NCBI RefSeq assembly: GCF_024168485.1
Contig: NZ_JALJVY010000002.1
Location: 1-64,000 of the forward strand
Reading direction: 5' to 3'
Length of the DNA stretch: 64,000 nucleotides
DNA from: Sphingobium sp. OAS761
GTDB taxonomy: Bacteria; Pseudomonadota; Alphaproteobacteria; Sphingomonadales; Sphingomonadaceae
Position numbers and translations under genes: made by a program. The notes under the pieces were generated by a model. It was not told the origin of the DNA. It saw nothing but the letters and a program-made list of their open reading frames with translations, and searched no databases. Shown here in pieces: positions 52,483 through 61,521 of this stretch; position 1 is the first letter of the stretch; each line of letters starts with the position of its first letter.

Positions 52483-53839
52483 CCTGTTCTTCATCGCCTT
52501 TCTGGGACTGTTCGGCCTCATGGGTCTGCGGCGGCCGTTCCTGCTGGTCGCGGTCTATGCCTATATCGACATCGTATCGCCCCAGCGCCTGTCCTATTTC
52601 CTGCTCAACTCCATTCCCATTTCCGCCATGGCCTTCGCCGCCATGGTCGGCGCGTGGCTGCTGGTCGACGACAAGCGGGACTGCCGCTTCTCCGTGCGCC
52701 AGGGCCTGATGCTCCTGCTTGTCGCCTGGTGCGGCTACACGACCATGACCGCCGATTTCCCGGCCGAAGCGCTCACCAAGTGGAACTGGGTATGGAAAGC
52801 GATCATCGCCGGCGTGTTCCTGCCGCTGACCCTGCGCACGCGCCTGCGGATAGAGGCGCTGACCGTCTTCATGATCCTGTGCGCCAGCACCATCATCATC
52901 AACGGCGGCATGAAGACCGCGCTGTCGGGCGGCGGCTACGGCGTGCTCAACCTGATGGTGGAAAATAACAGCGGACTTTACGAAGGCAGCATCATCAGTT
53001 GCGTCGCCATTTCCCTGATCCCGCTCATCCTCTGGGTATCGAAGCACGGCACGATTTTCCCGTCCGACTGGAAGGTCAAGGGCTTCTGCTATGCTCTGTG
53101 CCTCGCCTGCCTGCTGATGCCGGTCGGCACCGAAGCGCGCACCGGCCTTGTCTGCATCGTCATCCTGGCGGGGATGATGCTGATGCGCTCGAAACGCAAA
53201 TTCATCTACGGGCCGCTGATGGCCGTGGCCGCGCTCGCCTCCATCCCGTTCCTGCCGGCCAGCTTCACGCAGCGGATGCAGACGATCGAAAACCATCAGG
53301 GCGACGAAAGCGCATCGACCCGCGTCGCGGTGTGGATGTGGACGCTCGATTATGTGAAGGCGCATCCGGGCGGCGGCGGCTTCGACAATTATCTCCAGAA
53401 CAGCTTTACCTATTTCGCCCAGAGCACCGTCAATGACGGCACCGGCCCGCGCGTCGAGCGCCGGCTCGTCACGGACAAGGGCCGCGCCTATCACAGCGCC
53501 TATTTCGAACTGCTGGGCGAACAGGGCTATTTCGGCTTCGCCGTCTGGGCGCTGCTGCACCTCATCTGCTTCATCCGGACCGAATCGATCCGCCGCCTGT
53601 ATCGCCGGCGCGACGGACCGGACGAAGCCTGGATCGCGCCCTTCGCCGTGGCGCTGCAACAAGGACATATCATCTACATGATCGGGTCGCTGTTCGTGGG
53701 CATCGCATACCAACCCTTCATCTTCATGATGCTCGCCCTGCAAATCGGGCTGGACACCTATCTCAGCCGCAAGCGCAAGGCAGCGGCGCGTCAGGTGCAC
53801 GATCTCTCGCTGCGCCATGGACAAGGATTGCCGGCATGA
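52475..53839 (+). CDS. exosortase-A-associated O-glycosylation/O-antigen ligase
   Basis: 454 residues with 10 or more membrane helices. It starts MRDLFFIAFLGLFGLMGLRR and has the Wzy/WaaL-type loop GTEARTGLVCIV, the periplasmic loop TRVAVWMWTLDYVKAHPGG, and YHSAYFELLGEQGYFG, a pattern shared with putative O-glycosylation ligases of exosortase A systems. It should transfer lipid-linked glycan to an acceptor in the periplasm. ATG 52475 is chosen; a frame from 52436 adds 13 residues. The stop overlaps the next gene by 4 bases. Confidence 0.88.
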   Translation: MRDLFFIAFLGLFGLMGLRRPFLLVAVYAYIDIVSPQRLSYFLLNSIPISAMAFAAMVGAWLLVDDKRDCRFSVRQGLMLLLVAWCGYTTMTADFPAEALTKWNWVWKAIIAGVFLPLTLRTRLRIEALTVFMILCASTIIINGGMKTALSGGGYGVLNLMVENNSGLYEGSIISCVAISLIPLILWVSKHGTIFPSDWKVKGFCYALCLACLLMPVGTEARTGLVCIVILAGMMLMRSKRKFIYGPLMAVAALASIPFLPASFTQRMQTIENHQGDESASTRVAVWMWTLDYVKAHPGGGGFDNYLQNSFTYFAQSTVNDGTGPRVERRLVTDKGRAYHSAYFELLGEQGYFGFAVWALLHLICFIRTESIRRLYRRRDGPDEAWIAPFAVALQQGHIIYMIGSLFVGIAYQPFIFMMLALQIGLDTYLSRKRKAAARQVHDLSLRHGQGLPA

Positions 53840-54543
53840 ACGGTGAACTGCGCATATTGGGGCTGGCCCACGGCCTGATTCTGGGGATGCTGCTCGCCTC
53901 GCCGATGGTGGCGCCCGGGCTGCTGGCATGGTGGGCACAGGCGCTGTTCGTGCTCGCCGGCTTCCAGTTGCGGCTGACCGACCGGCGCTGGGACCTGCGC
54001 GGCGGGCTGGGCGGCTGGGTCAGCCATATCCGCATGGCCCCGCGCCGGCTCATTCCCTGGGCCGCGGCAGCCGTGTCCGCGCTGATAGCGGGGCAGCCGG
54101 AACAGGCGGCATCGATCGGCGGCGCCGCCCTGCTGTGCGAAATGCTGGTCTATCCCGTGTGCGCCCACCTGCTCGGCCAGCCCTCGCACAGGGCCGTGGG
54201 CGCCATCCTCCTCCTGCTGATCGCCATCTCGGCGGCAAGCGCGAGCCAGGCCATGCTGTATGCGGTCGGCTTCCTCACCGGCGTGACCGCCTGCGTTTTC
54301 TGGCTGCGCGGGCCGGACGGCGATCCGCGCGCCATAGCGGTCGCCGCCACGACCATGGTCGTGGCGCTCGCCGCGTTCTGGATCGCGCCCGGGGTCAAGG
54401 CGCCCGCCTTCCTCACGGCAACCACCGCGCTCATGCTGACGCTCGCCCACATGTCGCTGTTGCGCCGCCGCCCGGTGCCCTGGCAACCGGAGGATGGCAG
54501 GCCCGCATCCCCGGTCAGGCGGTCTGCGAAGCCGCTTCCATGA
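53836..54543 (+). CDS. multi-span membrane protein of the polysaccharide locus
   Basis: 235 residues with six or seven hydrophobic segments (LAHGLILGMLLASPMVAPGL, AVGAILLLLIAISAASASQ, AIAVAATTMVVALAAFWI) and a Pro/Arg-rich tail. I recognise no family. It overlaps the O-ligase stop as ATGA, so it is probably made with it. Its last 29 bases overlap the 3' end of the convergent DJ-1/PfpI gene. Confidence 0.65.
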   Translation: MNGELRILGLAHGLILGMLLASPMVAPGLLAWWAQALFVLAGFQLRLTDRRWDLRGGLGGWVSHIRMAPRRLIPWAAAAVSALIAGQPEQAASIGGAALLCEMLVYPVCAHLLGQPSHRAVGAILLLLIAISAASASQAMLYAVGFLTGVTACVFWLRGPDGDPRAIAVAATTMVVALAAFWIAPGVKAPAFLTATTALMLTLAHMSLLRRRPVPWQPEDGRPASPVRRSAKPLP

Positions 54544-55069
54544 CCGCTTTCGAAAAGGCGTCAACGAAGGCCGGAATATCGTCGGGCTTGCGGCTGGTGA
54601 TCAGGTTGCCGTCCACCACGACGGCCTGATCGACCACCGTCGCGCCCGCATTGGTCAGGTCGGTGCGGACGGACGGCCATGCGGTCACCGTGCGCCCGGC
54701 CAGGCAATCGGCCTCCGCCAGCAACCACGGCCCGTGACAGATCGCCGCGACCGGCTTGCCCGACCGCATGAAGTCCCGCACGATCGCGACCGCCTCTTCA
54801 TGCGTGCGCAAAGTGTCGGGATTGGCCACCCCGCCCGGCAGGATCAGGCCATCATAATCGGCGATCCGCACATCGCCGATCCGCATGTCTGGCGTGATCC
54901 GGTCGCCCTTTTCGTCATGCTTCATTCCCTGGATAGGGTCGGTTTCCAGCGATGCGAGCGTCACGCGCGCGCGCGCGTCGATCATCGCCTGGCGCGGCTC
55001 GAACAGTTCGGACTGCTCGAATCCGTCGGTGGCGACGATCAGGATGTGGCTTTGGGACAGGCTGGGCAT
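54515..55069 (-). CDS. DJ-1/PfpI family protein (glutamine amidotransferase-like)
   Basis: 184 residues. Motifs: ILIVATDGFEQSEL (the E of the catalytic triad), DYDGLILPGGVANPD, and the nucleophile elbow AAICHGPWLL (Cys-His). It ends ITSRKPDDIPAFVDAFSKAV, the YhbO/PfpI subgroup pattern. Members act as stress-induced chaperones, deglycases or proteases; the exact activity is debated. ATG 55069 with GGAGAGG upstream is chosen; the frame is open far upstream to 56029 only because it lies antisense to the topoisomerase gene. Confidence 0.92.
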   Translation of the reverse strand: MPSLSQSHILIVATDGFEQSELFEPRQAMIDARARVTLASLETDPIQGMKHDEKGDRITPDMRIGDVRIADYDGLILPGGVANPDTLRTHEEAVAIVRDFMRSGKPVAAICHGPWLLAEADCLAGRTVTAWPSVRTDLTNAGATVVDQAVVVDGNLITSRKPDDIPAFVDAFSKAVMEAASQTA

Positions 55070-55177
55070 CGGCCCTCTCCTTCTTTGGTTTGTGGATGGC
55101 CCTGCAACGGCCGCGCCCCCGTTCAGGTTGCGGAACGAAGCGATGAACGGTGGGTTTTCTTCCGCGAGAAGGATGAC

Positions 55178-56191
55178 ATGGCACCTGATACCCTCGTCCA
55201 TGCGGACGACAGCATTCCCGGGATCACGCGGCGCAGGCTGAAGCGCGGATGGGCCTATCACGGGCCGGACGGCGCCCGCATCACGGACCGGACCGAAATC
55301 GACCGGCTCAACGCCGTCGCCCTGCCGCCCGCCTATCGCGACTGCTGGTTCTGCCCCCTGGCGGACGGCCATATCCAGGCGACCGGCTATGACGACCGCG
55401 GCCGCAAGCAATATCGCTATCACGCGGCCTTTCGCGCCGCACGCGAGGCGGAAAAATATGCCGGCTGCCTCGATTTCGGCCGCGCCCTCCCGGCGCTGCG
55501 CGAACGGCTCGACGCCGACCTGTCCCGCCGCGGCCTGCGCAAGGACCGTACGATCGCGGCGGTGGTGCGGCTGCTCGACCTCGGCAAGCTGCGCGTGGGC
55601 AACGAACAATATGCGATCGCGAACAAAAGTTTCGGCGCAACCACCCTGCGGCGCCGGCATCTCGATCTCGGCGGCCGATCGCTGACGCTGCGCTACCGGG
55701 CCAAGTCGGGCAAGCAGCACCAGCTCACCATCACCGACAACCGCCTGCTGCGCTTCGTGCGCCAGGTGCAGGACCTGCCGGGCCAGCATCTGTTCCAGTA
55801 TCTGGACGAGGATGGGGAAGCCCGGCCCATCTGTTCGGGCGACGTCAACGATTATATCGCGGCGGCGATGGGCGCGCCCTTCACCGCCAAGCATTTCCGC
55901 ACCTGGGGCGCCTCCGCCATCGCTTTCGAAACGCTGGCGAGCGGCGCGGTTTCGCTCGCGGAAATGATCGCGCCGGTGGCCGAGGCGCTGGGTAACACCC
56001 CGGCGATCAGCCGCAAATCCTACATCCATCCGGCCCTGATCGACCTGGGCAAGGACCGGACGCAGCAGCGGGAATGGCGCGAGGGGCTTCGCTTGCCGCG
56101 CCGGACCCGCTATCTAACCCGGGCGGAACGCGGCCTGATCGCGTTCCTCGACACCCTGTCGGATCGCGCGCCGCTCGCCGAAGCAGCCTGA
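55178..56191 (+). CDS. DNA topoisomerase IB (poxvirus-type)
   Basis: 337 residues. It relaxes supercoils by nicking one strand through a 3'-phosphotyrosine. Features: N-terminal RLNAVALPPAYRDCWFCPLA, DDRGRKQYRYHAAFR, the conserved Lys/Arg region GRSLTLRYRAKSGKQH, FRTWGAS with catalytic Arg, and the nucleophile in SRKSYIHPALID. ATG 55178 has GAGAAGGA upstream. It is an accessory type IB enzyme found in many proteobacteria. It precedes mscS by 28 bases. Confidence 0.94.
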   Translation: MAPDTLVHADDSIPGITRRRLKRGWAYHGPDGARITDRTEIDRLNAVALPPAYRDCWFCPLADGHIQATGYDDRGRKQYRYHAAFRAAREAEKYAGCLDFGRALPALRERLDADLSRRGLRKDRTIAAVVRLLDLGKLRVGNEQYAIANKSFGATTLRRRHLDLGGRSLTLRYRAKSGKQHQLTITDNRLLRFVRQVQDLPGQHLFQYLDEDGEARPICSGDVNDYIAAAMGAPFTAKHFRTWGASAIAFETLASGAVSLAEMIAPVAEALGNTPAISRKSYIHPALIDLGKDRTQQREWREGLRLPRRTRYLTRAERGLIAFLDTLSDRAPLAEAA

Positions 56192-56219
56192 TCCGCGCCC
56201 ACAACCAGCAAGGACAGGC

Positions 56220-57380
56220 ATGGCCGATACAAAAGACCCCGCCCTACCCACCGTTACCGTACACGCGCCCAATCTCGCGGAAATGTGGCGATCCACGACC
56301 GAATGGTTCGCGGTCCACTATCTCCAGATCCTGATCGCCCTGGGCGCCGGCGCGCTTCTCTACCTGCTGCTGGCGACGCTGAAGGAAGTGGGCAAACGGC
56401 ACAAGGGCCGTCGCGGATCGTCGATCGGCTACACCAATGTGCTGGGCCGGACGGTCGCGAAGACGACCCATTTCTTCATGATCATGGTCGCCGCACGGCT
56501 GGTGGTCGGCTATGCCGACGCGCCGCCGCTGCTGCTGCGCACGGTCGTGTTCCTCTTCACCATCGCCACCGCGCTTCAGGCCGCGGTCTGGGCGCGGGAG
56601 GTCATATTGGGCCTGATCGAGCGCCGCACCCTGGCCGAAGACGGGCAAGGCGAAACGCTCGCCAACGCGATGGGCCTCATCCGCGTGCTGGTCACGGTCG
56701 CGCTGTTCGCGATTGCGACGATCGTCGTGCTCGACAATCTGGGCGTCAACGTCACCGGGCTTGTCGCGGGCCTCGGCATCGGCGGCATCGCCATCGGCCT
56801 GGCCGCGCAGGGCATCTTCTCCGACCTGTTCGCCGCCCTGTCGATCATCTTCGACAAGCCCTTCCGTCGGGGAGAGGCGATCTCCTACGACAATACCACC
56901 GCGACGGTGGAACGGATCGGCCTGAAATCCACGCGCCTGCGCGCGCTGACCGGCGAAAAGAAGGTCATTTCCAACGCCAACCTGCTGCAAAAGGAAATCA
57001 CCTCCTACCTCACGCTGGACCATCGCCGCCTGAAATTCGCGATCGGCGTCATCTACCAGACGCCGCCCGATGTCGCCGACCAGATACCCGGCATATTGAA
57101 GGCCATCGTCGACGATCTGGGCGGCAAGTTCATTCGTTCGGGCTTCGTCGGTTTCGGCGATTCAAGCCTGAATTTCGAGCTGGAATTCGAGGTCTATCTG
57201 CCCGACTGGGATGCGATCTACGTGATCCGGCACAAGATCGGGCTCGCGATCCTGCGCCAGTTCAACGATCGGGGCATCGAATTCGCCTACCCGACCCAGA
57301 CCACCTTCACCTCGGCCCCGGACGGTCGCATGATCATGCCCTATGCCGAAGTGCAGCCGGTCAGGCCCGTGGACCAGTAA
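56220..57380 (+). CDS. MscS-family mechanosensitive channel
   Basis: 386 residues. Membrane helices at about 33-55, 84-103, 110-130 and 140-165 precede the pore helix region VNVTGLVAGLGIGGIAIGLA and the beta domain (AAQGIFSDLFAALSIIFDKP, GEKKVISNANLLQKEI). This is the MscS core; the extra N-terminal helices make it a small YbdG/YnaI-like type. It releases solutes on hypo-osmotic shock. The gene follows topoisomerase IB closely and ends in a GC hairpin at 57388-57418. Confidence 0.93.
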   Translation: MADTKDPALPTVTVHAPNLAEMWRSTTEWFAVHYLQILIALGAGALLYLLLATLKEVGKRHKGRRGSSIGYTNVLGRTVAKTTHFFMIMVAARLVVGYADAPPLLLRTVVFLFTIATALQAAVWAREVILGLIERRTLAEDGQGETLANAMGLIRVLVTVALFAIATIVVLDNLGVNVTGLVAGLGIGGIAIGLAAQGIFSDLFAALSIIFDKPFRRGEAISYDNTTATVERIGLKSTRLRALTGEKKVISNANLLQKEITSYLTLDHRRLKFAIGVIYQTPPDVADQIPGILKAIVDDLGGKFIRSGFVGFGDSSLNFELEFEVYLPDWDAIYVIRHKIGLAILRQFNDRGIEFAYPTQTTFTSAPDGRMIMPYAEVQPVRPVDQ

Positions 57381-57893
57381 CCCCCCGCCCCCGTCCTCAC
57401 GCAATGATGGGACGGGGGGGCGTGCCGGGCGCGGAAGGCCCGGCGACGGTCATGACGTGCCCGGCGCCGGGATGACGCGGGATCGACATCGCAATCGGCA
57501 CGCACGTCGGTCCCTTCCAATGTAGGGGAATTTCTGGTCCATCCTTCCGATGAACCACCTCGCCCCTGCCCGCCCTCCCCACACCCGCACCCGCACCCCG
57601 CGCCTGCGCGCTGTCCCCGACCGGTGCGGCGCAGTGACCTTCCCGTGACCGCGCCATGACGTAGGGCGTGCATTGCCGGTGCGCGGGACGCGCGTCACCG
57701 GCACCTGCCCGGAACCTTGCCGACGCTTGCGGGACGCGAACGGCCCTTTTTGCCGGATAGCCGGTACTGCCACGGTGTGAATTTCGGAGTGAACACCCCG
57801 TCATGACCCTGAATCACCCTTTGCCGCAGCATCGACTCGGCTCGTCCTTGCGCCCCTTGCCGCCGTGGCGGCGCCCGCCTAGCGGCCGATACC
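57381..57893. other. 513-base stretch without a recognised gene; hairpins
   Basis: No convincing gene. It holds a 9-bp perfect hairpin CCCCCGTCC/GGACGGGGG (57388-57418), probably the mscS terminator although no T-run follows, and an 8-bp stem TGCCGGTG/CACCGGCA (57674-57681 with 57696-57703) with an inner CGCG pair. A plus-strand promoter for the 57894 gene should be near 57770-57880. A minus-strand 135-codon frame exists but shows no family. Confidence 0.5.
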
Positions 57894-58298
57894 ATGACAA
57901 AGATCCGCCCCCTGACCGTCGCTGCCGCGCTGCTGGCCGCTCCCCTGTCCGCGCCGATGGCCGCCCATGCCGAAGGATTGGGGGCGGAGGCGCAATATGG
58001 CCGCGCGAGCGGCGACTGGGGGACCGAAATCGGCGCCGGCTACGCCATCGGCATCGCGGGGTTCAGCCTGACGCCGGGCGGCGGCGTCTATCTGCACGAT
58101 GGCGACACGTCGATCTACGGCCGGATCGAGGCCGCCTATACAATCCCGCTGTCGGCGACGATCGGTGCGGGCGTGCGCTTCAGCGGCGACGATCCGCGCC
58201 CCTATGCAACCGTGGCCCTGCCGCTCCTTCCCAAATTGCGCGCCAAGGCCAATGCCGGTCCGAAATATTATACGCTGGGCCTGACACTGGGCTATTGA
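57894..58298 (+). CDS. small exported beta-barrel-like protein
   Basis: 134 residues with a signal peptide (AAALLAAPLSAPMAAHA|EG). The mature part is alternating beta-strand sequence (AEAQYGRASGDWGTEIGAGY, SIYGRIEAAYTIPLSATIGA, KYYTLGLTLGY) ending in an aromatic residue Y after LGL-T-L-G, the C-terminal pattern of outer-membrane barrels. It is too short for a large porin; an 8-strand barrel is possible. No enzyme motif. Function unknown. Confidence 0.7.
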   Translation: MTKIRPLTVAAALLAAPLSAPMAAHAEGLGAEAQYGRASGDWGTEIGAGYAIGIAGFSLTPGGGVYLHDGDTSIYGRIEAAYTIPLSATIGAGVRFSGDDPRPYATVALPLLPKLRAKANAGPKYYTLGLTLGY

Positions 58299-58379
58299 GT
58301 CGTTCGACCCGTCATTCGTTACCCATGACGGGCGTCCGCCATTGACCGGAACAATGCCCCCACGGAAGGCCCATGATCG

Positions 58380-59672
58380 ATGACGTCGCGCGAAGTGACC
58401 GGTTTCCTGCCCCTTGGACTATCACGGCCGGCGCGGTCGGGTTTCCTGAACAGCCTGTCCGACTGGTCGTGGCGGCTGGCCTTCGGCGCGATCGGCTGGC
58501 CATGGCTGCTCGCCAGCCTGTCGGGCGGGAGAAAGGCGGACAAGCGCGCGCTGCTGGATGAACTGGGCCTGCCCCACGATGCCCTGCCCCATCTTGGAAG
58601 CTGGAAGGCCGATGTCGGCTTCCTGCGGCATATCGTGCGTGAAATCGCGCGCATCCGGCCCGCGCATGTGGTCGAACTCGGGGCGGGCGCATCCTCGCTG
58701 ATTGCCGCACGCGCCCTGCAACTCCATGGCGGCGGCCGCCTGATCAGTTTCGACCAGCATGACGGCTTCGTCGATGCGACCCGCGCGTGGCTCGCCGACC
58801 ATCAATTGTCCGTGGACATCCGCCACGCCCCGCTCGTGCCCGGGAACGGCGCCTGGCCGGGCAGCTGGTATGCACTCGACGACCTGCCGGCACATATCGA
58901 CATGCTGATCATCGACGGACCGCCCTGGTCGGTTCATCCGATGGTGCGGGGCCATGCCGAACGGCTGTTCGGTCGCCTGTCGCCCGGCGCCGTCGTGTTG
59001 CTGGACGATGCCGCCCGGCCCGGCGAGCGTCTCGTCGCGCGGCGCTGGCGGCAGAGATGGCCGCACATCGATTTTCGCCTTGCCCGCGACGGCACCAAGG
59101 GAACATTGGTAGGCCGGCCGCGCGACACCCGCGTGCCGATCGCCAACGACAATGAAAACGGGCGGGGACGCCGTCATCTGGCCCGCGCTGCCGGTCTCGC
59201 GGCATTGATCGCCACCGGCTGGATCGCGCGCGGCGAACTGGGCGAATTTCCGCAGGCTGCGCAAGCCGGCACCTTCCTGTCGGAAGCGGCCCAGTCCCGC
59301 CGCACCGCGCTGTTGCGGCAATCCATGTCTTCGCAACTGGAAAGCGTGACCTTCAACCGGCCGGAAATCGAAAAAGCGACCGGCATCGTCCTGCCCGCCC
59401 TGCCCCGGGCCTGGCGCATCATCGATGTCCAACTGTTCCCGTCCGCCGACGGGCCGGCCGTCGCCATGGCGCTGGAGACCGACCGGCATGAACGGCTGAC
59501 GCTGTTTGCGGACCGGGCCGAAACACCGGCGGGCGCGCGCCCGCTGCTCGCCCGGCAGGCGCGCGACGTCATCGCCTATTGGGAGGACGGGGAAATGGCC
59601 TATGCCCTGACCGGACAGGCTGAACCGCGCCGTATCCTCCAATTGGCCGGAGCGATCGCGCCGGGGGGCTGA
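58380..59672 (+). CDS. class I methyltransferase fused to anti-sigma-factor-like domain
   Basis: 430 residues in one frame. The N-terminal half (about 60-250) is a SAM methyltransferase (VVELGAGASSLIAARALQLH, MLIIDGPPWSVHPM, VVLLDDA). A membrane helix follows (about 266-282, LARAAGLAALIATGWIARG). The C-terminal part (about 305-428) has the pattern RTALLRQSMSSQLES, LPALPRAWRIIDVQLFPS and AYWEDGEMAYALTG, seen in periplasmic domains of sphingomonad transmembrane anti-sigma factors. The zinc or sigma-binding N-domain of an anti-sigma factor is replaced by the methyltransferase. No sigma factor gene is adjacent. A hydrophobic stretch at about 32-46 could be a further anchor. Confidence 0.75.
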   Translation: MTSREVTGFLPLGLSRPARSGFLNSLSDWSWRLAFGAIGWPWLLASLSGGRKADKRALLDELGLPHDALPHLGSWKADVGFLRHIVREIARIRPAHVVELGAGASSLIAARALQLHGGGRLISFDQHDGFVDATRAWLADHQLSVDIRHAPLVPGNGAWPGSWYALDDLPAHIDMLIIDGPPWSVHPMVRGHAERLFGRLSPGAVVLLDDAARPGERLVARRWRQRWPHIDFRLARDGTKGTLVGRPRDTRVPIANDNENGRGRRHLARAAGLAALIATGWIARGELGEFPQAAQAGTFLSEAAQSRRTALLRQSMSSQLESVTFNRPEIEKATGIVLPALPRAWRIIDVQLFPSADGPAVAMALETDRHERLTLFADRAETPAGARPLLARQARDVIAYWEDGEMAYALTGQAEPRRILQLAGAIAPGG

Positions 59673-59716
59673 ACCGCCCATTGAGGCGCGCGCGACAGCC
59701 TGCTAAGCGCGCCCGC

Positions 59717-61504
59717 ATGGAGGCGCCGACCCAGACCCCGACTCCCGCCCCGGCCCGGCCGGCGCTGGGCAGCCTGACGATGTTGTGGCGCTTCGCGCGC
59801 CGGTATCCGGCACGGATCGCCGCCGCGCTGCTGGCCCTGATCCTGTCGTCCGGCGCGACGCTGGCCATTCCCAACGGGTTCCGGCTCGTGATCGACAAGG
59901 GGTTCATGGGCGGCGGCGACATCGGCCGCTGGTTCGAATATCTGCTGCTGATCGTCATCGTTCTCGCCGTGGCGAGCGCGTTCCGCTTCTACTTCGTGTC
60001 CTGGCTCGGGGAACGGGTCGTCGCCGACATTCGCAGCGCGACGCAGGCCAATCTGCTCCAGCAGGCCCCCCGCTTCTTCGAGGACAACCGCCCGTCCGAA
60101 ATCGCGTCGCGCATGACCGCCGACACCGCCATCGTCGAACAGGTGGTAGGATCGACCGTATCGGTCGCGCTGCGCAACATGGTGACGGGCCTTGGCGGCC
60201 TGATCTACCTCTTCGCGCTGGCGCCCAAGCTGGCGGGACTGTTGCTGCTGGGCATCCCCGTCATCCTCCTCGCGCTGGTCAGCCTGGGGCGGCAGGTCCG
60301 CAAATATTCACGCGCCAGTCAGGACCGGCTGGCCGACATCGGCAGCACCACCGCCGAAGTGCTCGGTGCCATGAAGATCGTTCAGGCATTCGGTCAGGAA
60401 GCGCGCGAGGCGGCCAGATTCGACGCGACGGTGGAACGCGGTTTCGCGACTGCGCGGCAACGCATCCGCCTGCGCGCGCTGATGACGGCGCTCGCCTTCA
60501 CCCTGGTGTTCGGGTCCATCACCGGCGTCATGTGGCTGGGCGCCATCGATGTCGCGGCCGGACGGCTGTCGGGCGGCAGCATCGCAGCCTTCGTCCTGAC
60601 CGGCGGTCTGGTGGCGGGCGCCTTCGGATCGCTGTCGGAAAGCTGGGGCGACCTGCTGCGCGGCGCCGGCGCGGCCAGCCGCCTCCACGAACTGATGAAC
60701 GCCCGGGCGGAAATCGTCCCGCCCGCCCGCCCCCAGCCGCTCGTCGAGGGCGTCGAGGGCGTCCGCCTGACGTTCGACAATGTCCATTTCCATTATCCCA
60801 CCCGCCCCGATCAGGCGGCGCTGAACGGCGTGACGCTCGACGTGCAGCCGGGAGAAACCGTCGCCGTGGTCGGGCCGTCGGGCGCCGGCAAGTCGACCCT
60901 CATCCAGCTCGCGCTGCGCTTCTACGACCCCGACAGCGGCAGCGTGCGCCTGAACGGCGTCGCCCTGCCCGATGCGTCGCCCGCCCAACTGCGCGGGATG
61001 ATGGCGATAGTGCCGCAGGACAGCATCATCTTCGCCGCGTCCGCGCGCGACAATCTGCGCTATGGCCGCTGGAACGCCACCGACGCGGACATCTGGGCGG
61101 CCGCGCGCGCGGCCAATGCCGAGGCATTTCTGCGCGCCCTGCCCGACGGTCTCGACACCTATCTGGGCGAGGGCGGCGCACGTCTGTCGGGCGGCCAGCG
61201 ACAGCGCGTCTCGATCGCGCGGGCGCTGTTGCGGGACGCTCCGCTGCTACTGCTGGACGAAGCCACTTCTGCGCTGGACGCCGAATCGGAGAGGCTGGTG
61301 CAGGACGCGCTGGGTCGCCTGATGCGCCATCGCACGACGATCGTCATCGCGCACCGGCTGGCCACCATACGCGCCGCCGACCGGATCGTCGTTCTGGACG
61401 AAGGGCAGATCGTCGAGCAGGGCAACCACACATCGCTGGTCGCCCAGGGCGGCCTTTATGCCCGTCTCGCCAATCTCCAGTTTCAGGACATTGCAGCCGT
61501 ATAA
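59717..61504 (+). CDS. ABC transporter, fused permease/ATPase (exporter)
   Basis: 595 residues. An N-terminal six-helix ABC transmembrane domain (SGATLAIPNGFRLVIDKGFM, DRLADIGSTTAEVLGAMKIVQ) precedes a nucleotide-binding domain with Walker A GPSGAGKST, ABC signature LSGGQRQRVSIARALL, Walker B LLLLDEATSALD and the His switch IAHRL. It is a homodimeric exporter of the MsbA/lipid-flippase type. ATG 59717 is chosen. The substrate is not evident; a role in lipid or glycan export is possible. It follows the methyltransferase fusion after 44 bases. Confidence 0.93.
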   Translation: MEAPTQTPTPAPARPALGSLTMLWRFARRYPARIAAALLALILSSGATLAIPNGFRLVIDKGFMGGGDIGRWFEYLLLIVIVLAVASAFRFYFVSWLGERVVADIRSATQANLLQQAPRFFEDNRPSEIASRMTADTAIVEQVVGSTVSVALRNMVTGLGGLIYLFALAPKLAGLLLLGIPVILLALVSLGRQVRKYSRASQDRLADIGSTTAEVLGAMKIVQAFGQEAREAARFDATVERGFATARQRIRLRALMTALAFTLVFGSITGVMWLGAIDVAAGRLSGGSIAAFVLTGGLVAGAFGSLSESWGDLLRGAGAASRLHELMNARAEIVPPARPQPLVEGVEGVRLTFDNVHFHYPTRPDQAALNGVTLDVQPGETVAVVGPSGAGKSTLIQLALRFYDPDSGSVRLNGVALPDASPAQLRGMMAIVPQDSIIFAASARDNLRYGRWNATDADIWAAARAANAEAFLRALPDGLDTYLGEGGARLSGGQRQRVSIARALLRDAPLLLLDEATSALDAESERLVQDALGRLMRHRTTIVIAHRLATIRAADRIVVLDEGQIVEQGNHTSLVAQGGLYARLANLQFQDIAAV

Positions 61505-61521
61505 GGGCGGAATACGCGCGG

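Noticed and set aside
54569-56029. Extension of the DJ-1/PfpI frame upstream to 56029
   Set aside because: The extra codons are antisense to topoisomerase IB; the protein family begins at 55069.
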